Positions 32,639 through 42,118 of a stretch of DNA of 64,000 nt are shown here, in pieces; positions within the stretch are counted from its first letter, which is position 1, and every line of letters begins with the position of its first letter. Position numbers and translations under genes: made by a program. The notes under the pieces are model-generated. The model saw only the letters and a program-made list of their open reading frames with translations. It searched no databases and was not told the origin of the DNA. This DNA is from Acidimicrobiia bacterium (GTDB lineage: Bacteria > Actinomycetota > Acidimicrobiia > UBA2766). The DNA lies in NCBI GenBank assembly GCA_020850945.1, contig JADZDR010000004.1, positions 54,072 through 118,071 on the forward strand, given 5' to 3'.

Positions 32639-34141
32639 TCAGAGATCGGGCAGGTCTCTTTCGTCGCCTTCGGCGCGCGCCTGTTCGGCGAGGTTGATCG
32701 CCTCGTCGAGCTCGGCGATGCGCTGGTCGTACTTGGCCTGGCCTTCCGCGGCGACGAGGGCGTCCTTGCGGGCTTCGAGCTCTTTGCGGAATGTCTCGGC
32801 CGCGGCGATGATGAAGTCGATGTCAGTCTCGTAGGTTCCCTGGAACATCTGCTCCTCCCAGGCGATGCGGGCGTCCTCGAGAGCGGGGACGGCGCGGGGG
32901 TCGATGTCCCAGGAGATGTGTCCGTTCACGAAGCGTGTCATCCACGGTTCCGTGTCCGGGTCCAACGTCGGGTATGCCGAGCCGGGCGGCCAGACCCTGT
33001 GCACGCCGACGGAGTCGTACCCCTCCGGTCGGTGCATGGCCTCGATGATCGCCTCGGTTGCGGTCGAGCCTGCTATGCGGGCCGCCTTGGCGTATACGTC
33101 GAGGGCCTGGTACGCAGGCAGCTCGAGGCCGGGGTAGTCGGGCGCGACGCTGCCGCCGATGCTGAAGGTCTTGAAGCCGTAGCGGCGGAAGAAGTCGAAG
33201 AGCCACTGGAGGAACGCCGGGTCGACGTCGTTGGTCTTGGAGTGGGGGAGTGTGAAGACGGCGTCGTTCGAGGCGTTCTTCGCGAGCTCGCGGAATGCCC
33301 GCATGTAGAGGGTGGACATGCCGGCGAGCTGCGCGTCGACACCGGCTCGCTCCATGGCGAGGGCGACGCGGGCGCAGTCGGCGCCGAGTCCGAGACAGAC
33401 GATCGTCTCCGGGTTCGTCTTGGCGGCCGCCTGGACCTGGGCCGAGACGTCCACGTCGCCGAACGTGAACCGCTCCCGCGTCGTGGGAGTGACGCCGAGG
33501 GCGGCCAGGTCGTCGACGAGCTCGTCGCCCACGGCTGTGAAGAACTCGTCGTCGCCGCCGATGATCGCGATGCGCGACCGGCCCTGCGTCTTGACGAGGA
33601 ACTCGCTCAGCACCTGTAGGTCCGTGCTCTCCGTGAGCGGCCTTCCCATCGCGAACACGTTCGGCATCGCCGTGGCGGCCATGTCGGGTTCGGCGAGAGC
33701 GGGCATGTAGACCGGCACGCCGAGGGCCTTGGTCTTCTCGGGGCCCATCGTGTCGAGTCCGAGTGGCGTGTCGACCATGATCATGTCGACTCCGTCGATG
33801 CTCACCATCTTCGTGAGGCAGTTCACGGCGGTCGACGCCGAGAACTGCACGTCGCACTTCACGAGCTCGATCTCGGCTCCGTTCACGCCCTGCGGGTCGT
33901 TCTCGTTCAGGACGTCTGCGGCGTGTTGGGCTCCGGCGAGCATGGCGTTGCCCACGTAGGAGATCGGCCCGCTGAAGTTGCCGACCACGCCGACTTTCAC
34001 GTCGCCGCCGCGTGACCCCTTGGGTGTGAACTCCTCCTCGCCGAAGCTCTTGTTCGCAGGCGGCGAGCAGGCGGTGAGCGTGACGGCGACGACGATCGGC
34101 AGGACTGCCGCGAGATGCACGAGGCGTGATCGCTGTGGCAC
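32639..34141 (-). CDS. ABC transporter substrate-binding lipoprotein, cluster A
   Basis: A 500-residue type-1 periplasmic-binding-protein (Peripla_BP_6) homologue. GTG at 34141 follows a GGGGAG site and opens a lipoprotein signal (HLAAVLPIVVAVTLTAC then S); the frame is open further upstream but carries no export signal. VKVGVVGNFSGPISYVGNAMLAGAQHAADVLNE near residues 44-76 is the first ligand-binding loop region; IAIIGGDDEFFTAVGDELVDDL is the hinge domain. The last 50 residues are helical and charged. It would deliver substrate to LivH/LivM of cluster A. It is divergent from cluster B. Confidence 0.88.
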   Translation of the reverse strand: MPQRSRLVHLAAVLPIVVAVTLTACSPPANKSFGEEEFTPKGSRGGDVKVGVVGNFSGPISYVGNAMLAGAQHAADVLNENDPQGVNGAEIELVKCDVQFSASTAVNCLTKMVSIDGVDMIMVDTPLGLDTMGPEKTKALGVPVYMPALAEPDMAATAMPNVFAMGRPLTESTDLQVLSEFLVKTQGRSRIAIIGGDDEFFTAVGDELVDDLAALGVTPTTRERFTFGDVDVSAQVQAAAKTNPETIVCLGLGADCARVALAMERAGVDAQLAGMSTLYMRAFRELAKNASNDAVFTLPHSKTNDVDPAFLQWLFDFFRRYGFKTFSIGGSVAPDYPGLELPAYQALDVYAKAARIAGSTATEAIIEAMHRPEGYDSVGVHRVWPPGSAYPTLDPDTEPWMTRFVNGHISWDIDPRAVPALEDARIAWEEQMFQGTYETDIDFIIAAAETFRKELEARKDALVAAEGQAKYDQRIAELDEAINLAEQARAEGDERDLPDL

Positions 34142-34706
34142 CGGGGTCTCCCCAGGGGATCGGCGAGATGGGGCTGGGGCCGGAGTCGAGGCACCGGCCT
34201 CGGCACACCTTACCTGCAAGTTCTCCGGTGGAACCCAGACCTCCTCTCCGCCGGGGGCCCCGCACCCCGACCTGACATGCACGCAGCGTGGGGACTTGGC
34301 CCATTCGTGCGGGAAGAGTCCTACGCAGGGTGGTGAAATCCCATTTGTGTGGCAGGATCGATTCCTTCTCAGCCAGAACTCAGTTGCGTTGGCCAAGTGG
34401 GCGCTTTACTGGGTGCACGTGTCTTTGCCCACCCGAGGCCACGAGAACGCACCCCGGGTAGAACGACGAGTCGACGAGTTGTCGATCGGATCACGGACGA
34501 GAGCCAATGGGAAGCATGGGGCATTCGAGCAACGTCGGGTCACCCCCGCGCACCCTCCGAGCGCGATTCGGTGCCGAGAGTGCCGGTGCGCTGGCCGACG
34601 CGTGTGCAAACGGCTACGTTTCTCACGCAGCAGGTGCGGCAGGGGGTTGGTGCGTGAAAGGTTCGCAGGGCGCGCGCATTGCGGCGTTGCCGCGGGGTGA
34701 GGACAG
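34142..34706. promoter_or_regulatory. Divergent intergenic region of the two ABC clusters
   Basis: A 565-base gap between divergently transcribed genes, less GC-rich in its middle (34320-34420). It must hold both promoters. I could not identify -10/-35 boxes, operators or a coding frame with a good start; several short open frames have no ribosome site or coding bias. A regulator of the clusters is not encoded nearby. Confidence 0.5.
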
Positions 34707-37700
34707 ATGACGGTTCCGACCCGCGTGCACAAGACGTGGCGGGGTGTTCCGCGGCGGGTGCGCTGGCTCGCGCTCGCCGTCTCGATGCTCATCGTGCCGA
34801 CGCTCGGGATACCGATCGTGAGCGCCCAGACCGACGACTCGGAGTTGTCCGAGAAGGAAGTGGTCGTCGCCAAGCTCGACGAGCAGGGCAACGTGACCTC
34901 GGTCGAGGTGAACAACTGGATCCGGGCCGCGGGCAACGGCCGTGTCCAGATCGAGGACTCCGGGATCCTCACCGACATCACGGGTGAGCCCCGTCCCCGC
35001 GTGGACGGCACGTCCCTGTCCTACGTGAGCGACCTGAACGGGCCGATTCCCGTCGACTTCTACCACCGGGGCATGGCGACTGTCGTGGACGGCGACGGCT
35101 CCGTGCAGACCCCGCGTGGCGTGCGCCGCCTCCCCGTCCAAGTCGAGACCGAGTACAGCTTCAACGGCACGCCGGTCGAGGACCTGAGCCAGATCGCCGG
35201 GATGGGCGGCGAGTTCGAGATGACGATCACCGTCACCAACGTGACAGGACAGGCGCAGGAGGTCACCTACACGGATTCGACGTCGGGTCAGGACATCACA
35301 GATGTCGGTTTCGTCTTCGTCCCCCTCACCGTGAACGTCGGCCCGTACTTCTTCGAGGACGCGAACTGGAAGGACATCGAGATCGAGGGGGCGACCCTGG
35401 CCCGCCGCGGCACGGGCTCGCAGATGACGGCGTCCGCGGTCCTGTTCCCGCCGACCACGCCGGGTGAGATGACCGTGAGCGTGAAGGCGCGTACGAACTC
35501 GTTCAGCCTCAACAGCGGGCGCATCACGGCGGTGCCCGGCATCGGCACGACGCAACCCGAATCGGTGACGGACGCGCAGGAGCTGGGCGGGGGAGCGACG
35601 ACAGCCCTCTACGACGCCCTCCACCAGTTCCTCGACGGGTTCATCAAGTTGACCGACCCCGAGGCAGGTCTGCCCTTCGCCGCCGACGGAGCCGACCGCA
35701 TCATCAAGGAAGGTCTCTACGTGTTGCGCGACACCCTCGTCGGTGTGGGTGAGGCGATAAACGAGAGCGCGGTCCCCGGCGTGCGGGATCTCTACAACGG
35801 GCTCGTCACGATCCGCGACGCCGTGCGGGACGACCTCGCCCCCGCCATGGGGACGGTGCGGGACGTGCTCGGCTCGAGCGGATACCAGAACCCGCTCTGT
35901 CGGGATCTGCCGATCAACCGGGCCGGCGCCTGCAACTTCGCCCAGGACGACCTCGCCGACATCCCGCCCATGGTCGCCCTCAACGACACTTACGCCCTCG
36001 CCGGGAACGCCGACACACGGGGCTTCGATCCCGACGCGTATCCCGACGGTGACGCATTCCTCGCCGCCGTGCCGTACAACTACCAGTTGGTGCAGCGCAC
36101 CCGGGCGGGCGAGGTCCCGGCCGAGTTCCGGTCCGGAGCCGTCGTGGACGGCGACTACCTCGGTTCGCTCTTCAACTGGGCGACGATGATCAAGTGGTCC
36201 GTGCAGTCGGCCCGTGACGCCGACGGCGACGGCCAGAAGGACTTCCTCGACTTCGTCTGGCCCGACCCCGATGCCTTCCCGCAGTTCTACACAGGGGCCG
36301 CACTCGAGGAGACCGCCCTTGCCGCCGGTGGGTACGTACCCGGCTTCTCCGCCTCCGGCGGTGAGGCGGGACTGCCGTTCGCGCTCGAGCTGTGCAACAC
36401 CGTCGCCGGAATCAACAACCCGAAGTACAAGGCGGACGACTTCGCGCCGGGCGTGCCCGCCTGGAAGCGACCCGTGCCCGGGGCATCGCCCGGCGACCCG
36501 GTTCCCATCGACAACGACATCACGGGTGAGGGCCTGAGCTCGGCCGGCTACTACACGTGCGGTGACATCCCGGCATCCGACGTAATGGTGCGGGACCTGC
36601 TCAAGGACCGCGCGAAGGACCACCTGAGCGACCTCACCGTCGTCATCGACTTCGTGAGCCTCTTCGGGATCGACGAGATCATCCCCGAGATCGTCGACAC
36701 CGTGCCGACGATGATCGACGAGTGGGCCGCCAACATGAAGGCGTTCATCGACACCCTGCCGATCCCCCCATCGCGCAAGGCCGCGATGAAGGCATCAGTC
36801 GACGCGTGGGCCTCCAACGCGAAGGCCAACGTCCTCGACCTCAAGGTTCCCGTTGCCCGTCTCGAGATCCCGCTGCCGGTCGGCGAGGCCCTCGCCGGCG
36901 GGTCGAACAAGGGGATCTACAACTCGCTCGCCACTCCCGACCAGCTCTACCTGCCCGGCTTCACGATCCTCGGAACCGAGGGCAACGAGCACACGGCCGG
37001 CCAGCCGATCAACATCCCCGTGCAGCGCTCGACGTGCCTCACGACGGGGGATGCGGTCATCACCGACGCGGTCGGGCTCAACATCGGTGAGCTCCTCGGC
37101 GTGAACTGCGCGATCAGTCACTCGGGTCCGCTCGCCACGGTCGAGCTCGCGAGCACCGTCATGCAGAACCTCCTGTCGAGCCCGGGATGGAACTTCGACA
37201 ACTGGTTGCGTGGCGACCCGGGCTACCAGGTCGAGGATCTCGGTGCCGCCTCCACGGGGCCGATGCTGTACGAGGCACTCAACATCATCGCCTACCAGCT
37301 CGACCGCAAGGACGCGCTCTGCCCGTCGACGCTCGTGACGGCCGCGGACGGTTCGGGTACACCGCGTCCCGCCAGACCTCAGCTCACGACACCGTGCGAC
37401 CAGCTCCTGCCCGACTCGACGCTCGACGAGGAGGATCCGCAGCGCGACGCGACGATGGTCGGTGCGCTCACGAACCTCATCCTCCCCGGTGTCGGCACTC
37501 CGGACGACCCGCAGTACGAGAAGAACGGCGATCCCGCGAACCTCGCGACTCTGCTCGTCGAGCTCGTGAAGGGCCTCACGGGCGACATCAGGGATGCCGT
37601 CGGCACCGACGACCCGGCCGACGCGGGTGTCACACTCGCCGGTTCCCTCGCCGCGATCCGGGACGGACTCGCCGGCGCAGCCGAACAGCTCCAACCCGCC

Positions 37701-37895
37701 GTGACCGGCACACCCCTCCTCATCGGGGCCGTGGGCGGCGTGCAGATCGAAGGAGACCTGAACACGGCCCTCTCCAAGGCCGGTCTCGAACGGGCCGAGG
37801 CGTACACGGCCTTCATGGGGGCAGCCTCGGACGAGAACGGGGACGCAGACGGAGTCGTCATCTTCGTCCTCGAGACCGTGGGGGTGAAGCCATGA
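34707..37895 (+). CDS. Large exported protein of unknown function, cluster B
   Basis: A 1062-residue protein with a basic N-terminus and signal peptide (RWLALAVSMLIVPTLGIPIVSA, probable cleavage before QTDD). There is no membrane anchor or sorting signal at the C-terminus, so the mature protein is probably released or held by partners. Residues 50-270 are beta-rich and recall, from memory, extracytoplasmic domains of Firmicute proteins with the same strand order (LPVQVETEYSFNGTPVE). Residues 290-360 and 640-730 look helical. Eight cysteines allow four disulfides. DADGDGQKDFLDF near 500 and DENGDADG near the C-terminus look like calcium-binding loops. The stop overlaps the next gene (ATGA), so it is coupled to two binding proteins and a LIV transporter. 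The function is unknown. Confidence 0.75.
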   Translation: MTVPTRVHKTWRGVPRRVRWLALAVSMLIVPTLGIPIVSAQTDDSELSEKEVVVAKLDEQGNVTSVEVNNWIRAAGNGRVQIEDSGILTDITGEPRPRVDGTSLSYVSDLNGPIPVDFYHRGMATVVDGDGSVQTPRGVRRLPVQVETEYSFNGTPVEDLSQIAGMGGEFEMTITVTNVTGQAQEVTYTDSTSGQDITDVGFVFVPLTVNVGPYFFEDANWKDIEIEGATLARRGTGSQMTASAVLFPPTTPGEMTVSVKARTNSFSLNSGRITAVPGIGTTQPESVTDAQELGGGATTALYDALHQFLDGFIKLTDPEAGLPFAADGADRIIKEGLYVLRDTLVGVGEAINESAVPGVRDLYNGLVTIRDAVRDDLAPAMGTVRDVLGSSGYQNPLCRDLPINRAGACNFAQDDLADIPPMVALNDTYALAGNADTRGFDPDAYPDGDAFLAAVPYNYQLVQRTRAGEVPAEFRSGAVVDGDYLGSLFNWATMIKWSVQSARDADGDGQKDFLDFVWPDPDAFPQFYTGAALEETALAAGGYVPGFSASGGEAGLPFALELCNTVAGINNPKYKADDFAPGVPAWKRPVPGASPGDPVPIDNDITGEGLSSAGYYTCGDIPASDVMVRDLLKDRAKDHLSDLTVVIDFVSLFGIDEIIPEIVDTVPTMIDEWAANMKAFIDTLPIPPSRKAAMKASVDAWASNAKANVLDLKVPVARLEIPLPVGEALAGGSNKGIYNSLATPDQLYLPGFTILGTEGNEHTAGQPINIPVQRSTCLTTGDAVITDAVGLNIGELLGVNCAISHSGPLATVELASTVMQNLLSSPGWNFDNWLRGDPGYQVEDLGAASTGPMLYEALNIIAYQLDRKDALCPSTLVTAADGSGTPRPARPQLTTPCDQLLPDSTLDEEDPQRDATMVGALTNLILPGVGTPDDPQYEKNGDPANLATLLVELVKGLTGDIRDAVGTDDPADAGVTLAGSLAAIRDGLAGAAEQLQPAVTGTPLLIGAVGGVQIEGDLNTALSKAGLERAEAYTAFMGAASDENGDADGVVIFVLETVGVKP

Positions 37896-39499
37896 CGCGC
37901 CTGCGCCGCCTCCTCCTCGTCGTGACCGTCTCGGTGCTCGTCGTCACGGTCGCGGGCTGCAACTCGAGCCAGAAGGCGGGTGACGGCGACACACGTGACC
38001 TGTCGGGTGGGAACTACGAGACCGGGCAGCAGGCACCGTCGGACACGAAGGTCCCCGACTACGGCAAGGATCTCGCGGCCCCCCTCACGATCGGTCTCGT
38101 CATCTCCTCCGCCGGTGACGGCAAGGACTTCCAGAACCTCGCGAACGGCACCCATGTCGTGCCCGCCCTCGTCGAGGGCGACACGGGCGGGGACGACGCC
38201 GGCGCTGACTCCCAGGAGCCGACGACGACTACTCGGCCGGCCGAGGTCGAGAACGGTGACGACACCGCCTCGCTCGGGTCGAGTGGCGACGGCGAGTCCG
38301 CGGCGGAATCCGATGCGAGCACCACGACCACCACGACCGGTCCGGACGGAGCGGCGGAAGACGAGACGGGCAGTGACGGTTCGACGTCGTCGTCGAGCAC
38401 GACGACGACCACGAAGGCACCGAGCGTCGAGTCCTCCTCCGGGGACGGAATGGTCGAGGTCGTGTCCGAGGACGACCTCGGCACCCCCGAGGGTGCTGTT
38501 GTCGCCGTGAACACCCTCATCGCAGAAGGTGCGGACGTGATCGTCTACGGCTCGGTCGGTCCCCAGGTCGAAGCCGGGATCGCCGCCGCCGAGGCCCGCG
38601 GGGTCGCGGTCCTCCTCCCCTACGACTCGACGCAACGGCTCGTGGACGAGCACGACAACGCCTTCATGACCGCTCTGCCCGACCCCGCGATCGCCAAGAA
38701 GATGGTCGAGCACGCGACGCAGGACCGCGGCTACACGAAGATCGCGGTCATCTGGGACAAGACCTCGCCCTACGCGGTCTCCCTCCAGGCCTACGCACGC
38801 GAGGCCCTTGCCGCGCAGGGGCTGACGCCGGTCGCGAACCTCGACTACGACCCGGCAACCGACGTCACGATTGCGCTCCGTGAGAAGCTCACGGCCGTGG
38901 GCGATGCCGCCCCCGAGGCGGTCATCTTCTACGCGAACTCGTCGAACACGTTCAAGCTCATCACGGAGTGGCACGTGACCGGCCAGGCCGCCCAGATGTA
39001 CGTGGCCCCCCGGGCGGCGACTCCGAACCTGGGCGCGGAGGACATCAACGCCCTCACACCTCCCGTCCGCATCGGCACGCTCTCGACCGGCATCGCGGGT
39101 GGGCCGTGGAACCCGACGGCAGCCGTCGTCAACTTCTACGACAGCCGCGACAGGGCGAAGAAGGCCGCTGCCGCGAACCTCGACGTCGCCGACATCGTGT
39201 CGGCAGACGCCGGCCTCCTCGCGGTCGCAGCAGCCGAACGCGGGGGCAGCACCCCCGACGGTGTGCTCGAGGGGCTCGACGGACTTGCCTTCGACGGGAT
39301 CGGCGCCACCTACGACTTCGCGACGGCATACGGTGTGACGCAGGACGCCTACGCCATCACGTCATACAACAGAGAGCAGTCGGCTTCCCAGACCTACGTC
39401 GGATCGCAGTTCCCCGACGTCCGCTCGGCCGGTGGCTTCTGGGTCGCGGTCCCGGGGACTGCCCCGTCACTCGAGAACATCAACGTCTTCGAGGAGTGA
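37892..39499 (+). CDS. ABC substrate-binding lipoprotein with low-complexity insert, cluster B
   Basis: A 535-residue lipoprotein (signal LVVTVSVLVVTVAGC then N). APLTIGLVISSAGDGKDFQNLANG near residues 62-85 starts a type-1 binding-protein fold, but about 85 residues rich in Thr, Ser, Asp, Glu and Gly (38205-38460, with Thr6 and Thr5 runs) interrupt it before TPEGAVVAVNTLIAEGADVIVYGS. The remaining lobes are ordinary: KIAVIWDKTSPYAVSLQAYAREAL, and a C-terminal TYDFATAYGVTQDAYAITSYN. It could be a substrate-binding protein whose insert reaches the large partner or the cell wall. It is coupled by four bases to the upstream gene. Confidence 0.8.
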   Translation: MTRLRRLLLVVTVSVLVVTVAGCNSSQKAGDGDTRDLSGGNYETGQQAPSDTKVPDYGKDLAAPLTIGLVISSAGDGKDFQNLANGTHVVPALVEGDTGGDDAGADSQEPTTTTRPAEVENGDDTASLGSSGDGESAAESDASTTTTTTGPDGAAEDETGSDGSTSSSSTTTTTKAPSVESSSGDGMVEVVSEDDLGTPEGAVVAVNTLIAEGADVIVYGSVGPQVEAGIAAAEARGVAVLLPYDSTQRLVDEHDNAFMTALPDPAIAKKMVEHATQDRGYTKIAVIWDKTSPYAVSLQAYAREALAAQGLTPVANLDYDPATDVTIALREKLTAVGDAAPEAVIFYANSSNTFKLITEWHVTGQAAQMYVAPRAATPNLGAEDINALTPPVRIGTLSTGIAGGPWNPTAAVVNFYDSRDRAKKAAAANLDVADIVSADAGLLAVAAAERGGSTPDGVLEGLDGLAFDGIGATYDFATAYGVTQDAYAITSYNREQSASQTYVGSQFPDVRSAGGFWVAVPGTAPSLENINVFEE

Positions 39500-39507
39500 A
39501 GGGCATC

Positions 39508-41016
39508 GTGAACGAGAACCGGGAACGTGAGTTCATCGAGCGCAACGCCAAGTCGAATCCCGACATCGCCCGCCGTCGCCTCCTCGAGTGGATGCTGAAG
39601 GCAGGCTGGACGCTGCCAGCCGCATCCGTCCTGTCGGCGTCTGCCATCACGGCCTGTGGCCAGGGGGGCCTCGACGCCGACTCCGGGTTCCTCGCCGGCA
39701 GGCAGGACCAGGCCGGAGGCGCGTTCGGTGAGGGTGGAGACGAGATCAAGATCGCGGCCATCGGCCCGTACTCGGGGATCGGTTCCTTCGTCGGGGCGAT
39801 CCTGCAGCGCTCCCTGGACGCGTCGGTCGCCCATATCAACGCGACGGGCGGTGTCGGTGGGGAAGGGCGCAAGGTGCGCGTGATCCAAAAGGACATCTCC
39901 GCCGCCGACGTGCAGCAGGTGATCAACGCCTACCAGGACATCGCCGGTGCCGGTGATTTCGCAGGCATCGTGTTCGGCGTGCCGGGCGGAGTCGTGGAGC
40001 TCCAGGACCGCATCGCCGCCGACCAGTTGCTGATCGCGGCGGCATTCCTCGACCTGAAGACGCCGGGTGAGCTGTATCCCCAGAACCAGGCCCTGCGGCC
40101 GGTGTTCCAGTTCCTCCTGCCGACCGACTGGTCGATCGATCTCATGGCCGACTACTGCGCCAACGACCGCGGCTTCTCGCGGGTCGCCCTCATGTACGAC
40201 AACACGTCGGAGAGTGGGATCGAGGACTGGGTGCGTTCCGGCGTCACGAAGGCGGGGCTCTCCCTGTCGAGCGTGACGACGTACACGTTGAACAACTCGA
40301 ACTTCGGGCCCCAGCTCTCCAAGCTCGGCGATGCCCAGTCCTTCTGGATCTGGGGTCTGGCCACCGACGTCGCGAACGCCGTGAAGCAGATCGACGACGC
40401 CGGCCGCGCCTACATCACGATCGACGAGGCCAAGGCGGGTACCAACCCCCAGCCCATGGGTTCCCCGGCCGCGCTCGGTGAGAAGAAGTGGGCGGAGCTC
40501 GCCGGGGAATCCGCGAAGGCCGGCACGCTCACGGCGTGGCACATCGGTGGCCTCATCTACCTCCCGCAGTTCGCGATCCGGGGTTGGATGCAGGAGTTCC
40601 TCGACACCTTCCCGAGTGGCGGCGAGGAGACCCCGGCGAACGCGTTGGCGATGATCACGAATGCCGTCGCCAAGGCGGGCAACATCCAGGACCGTGAGGG
40701 GCTCATCACGGCGGTCGAGACGATGGGGCCCGTCACCTTCGCCGCCATGCCCTTCGAGTTCAGTGCCGACAACCACCTCGCGATCCACCCCGACGACATG
40801 ATCATGGTGACCCTCGAGCGGGCCGGGAAGCCCGCACGCGCGGGCTACGAGGTCGGGCGGGAGTGGACCGACGTCTTCCCGACCGGATACGTGGGCCCGA
40901 CACATCTCGTGCGGCCGACGATCGAGGCCAACACGCGGCGCTATCCGGATGTCATGAAGACGGTCATGGAGGAGGGCTGGGGCACACACTGCCCCGCCGG
41001 CGACCCGACACACTGA
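39508..41016 (+). CDS. ABC substrate-binding protein with Tat-type lipoprotein signal, cluster B
   Basis: A 502-residue protein. GTG at 39508 has a GAAGGG site. The N-terminus has 25 polar residues, then RRRLLEWMLKAGWTLPAASVL and a lipobox-like SAITAC followed by G: a twin-arginine signal combined with lipidation. The mature part begins EIKIAAIGPYSGIGSFVGAILQRSLDASVAHINA, the typical ligand site of LIV-type binding proteins, and continues through FSRVALMYDNTSESGIEDWV. It is unrelated in detail to the preceding binding protein, so cluster B has two kinds. It is likely folded in the cytoplasm before export. Confidence 0.88.
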   Translation: MNENREREFIERNAKSNPDIARRRLLEWMLKAGWTLPAASVLSASAITACGQGGLDADSGFLAGRQDQAGGAFGEGGDEIKIAAIGPYSGIGSFVGAILQRSLDASVAHINATGGVGGEGRKVRVIQKDISAADVQQVINAYQDIAGAGDFAGIVFGVPGGVVELQDRIAADQLLIAAAFLDLKTPGELYPQNQALRPVFQFLLPTDWSIDLMADYCANDRGFSRVALMYDNTSESGIEDWVRSGVTKAGLSLSSVTTYTLNNSNFGPQLSKLGDAQSFWIWGLATDVANAVKQIDDAGRAYITIDEAKAGTNPQPMGSPAALGEKKWAELAGESAKAGTLTAWHIGGLIYLPQFAIRGWMQEFLDTFPSGGEETPANALAMITNAVAKAGNIQDREGLITAVETMGPVTFAAMPFEFSADNHLAIHPDDMIMVTLERAGKPARAGYEVGREWTDVFPTGYVGPTHLVRPTIEANTRRYPDVMKTVMEEGWGTHCPAGDPTH

Positions 41017-41031
41017 GAGAGGAGGGCCAGA

Positions 41032-42108
41032 GTGGGAGACCTTGTCCAAATACTGATCGCGACAGCGACCACCGGTTCGACGATCGCGCTCATCGCCCTC
41101 GGCATCAACATCGTCTTCGCCACGACGCGGGTGGTCAACTTCGCGCAAGGCGGGATCGTCGTCGCAGCCGGCTACATCGCATTCGTGTTCTCTTCGCCTG
41201 CGCATGTCGGCATGAATGTGTGGCTCGCCTTCGGTCTCACGACCCTCGCCGGGATCCTCCTCGGCATCTTCGTCGACCTCTGGGGTGTGTCTGCGCTGGG
41301 CGGCTACGACAGGAACGAGAACCGGAGCTGGCTCATCATCACGCTCTCCGTCGCCGCGCTGGCACTCTTCTGGCTTCTCATCCCCTCGTCCACCTTCACG
41401 AAGATCCTGGCGATGGTGGCAGTGGCGGGGATCATCGTGGGTGTCGCCTACGGGATCGCCCGTCCCTCACCCCTCGGCAAGTTCGATCCTGCAACCAACG
41501 TCGGCTGGATCATCACGACGTTCGCCCTCGGCATGTTCTTCATCCCCAACATCGTGACACGGGCGATCTCGAACAGCCCCGAGAAGATCCCCGAGCTCGT
41601 CGGGGGGAAGGCGATCACGATCGCCGGGCAGGCCATCACACCGAGCGACCTCCTGATAGTCGGGATGTCCATCGCCCTCCTCGTCGCGATCGAGCTCGTC
41701 ATGAGCCGTACGATGCTCGGTCGCGCCTTCCATGCGGTCTCCCAGGATCCGACTACAGCGTCGCTCATGGGCATCAACACGGGTTCGATCGTGATCATCG
41801 CGTTCGGCCTCGCCGGAGCCTTGGGGGCGATCGCATCCGTCCTCATAGCCCCGAAGCTCTTCGTGAAACTCGACAACTCGATCACGCTGTCGATCTGGGC
41901 TCTCGTCGCCGTCGTCCTCGGCGGGCTCGGTTCGACGAAGGGTGCGGTCGTCGGGGCGTACCTCGTCGCGCTCATCACCGCCGCCGTGACCACCCTTGCC
42001 CCCGACGGTGACAAGTGGGCCCAGCCGGTCCTCTTCCTCGGCCTGCTCGTGATCCTGCGTGTGAGGCCGACGGGACTCTTCGGTCGGGTCGCCGTGGAGA
42101 AGGTGTGA
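41032..42108 (+). CDS. livH: LivH-type permease, cluster B
   Basis: A 358-residue membrane permease. The N-terminal TGSTIALIALGINIVFATTRVVNFAQGGIVVAAGYIAF matches LivH, and the C-terminal GGLGSTKGAVVGAYLVALI ... RPTGLFGRVAVEKV mirrors cluster A. An additional hydrophobic region near residues 95-165 lengthens it over E. coli LivH. GTG start with GAGGAGGG upstream. Next genes follow at 10 and 1 base. Confidence 0.88.
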   Translation: MGDLVQILIATATTGSTIALIALGINIVFATTRVVNFAQGGIVVAAGYIAFVFSSPAHVGMNVWLAFGLTTLAGILLGIFVDLWGVSALGGYDRNENRSWLIITLSVAALALFWLLIPSSTFTKILAMVAVAGIIVGVAYGIARPSPLGKFDPATNVGWIITTFALGMFFIPNIVTRAISNSPEKIPELVGGKAITIAGQAITPSDLLIVGMSIALLVAIELVMSRTMLGRAFHAVSQDPTTASLMGINTGSIVIIAFGLAGALGAIASVLIAPKLFVKLDNSITLSIWALVAVVLGGLGSTKGAVVGAYLVALITAAVTTLAPDGDKWAQPVLFLGLLVILRVRPTGLFGRVAVEKV

Positions 42109-42118
42109 GGAGTCGCAC

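Noticed and set aside
31196..33619. Plus-strand open frame of 807 codons
   Set aside because: It is antisense to livM, livH and the cluster A binding protein, which have clear motifs; it also crosses the palindromic element.
34142..34706. Possible small genes in the divergent region
   Set aside because: Short open frames exist, but none has both a ribosome site and GC3 bias.
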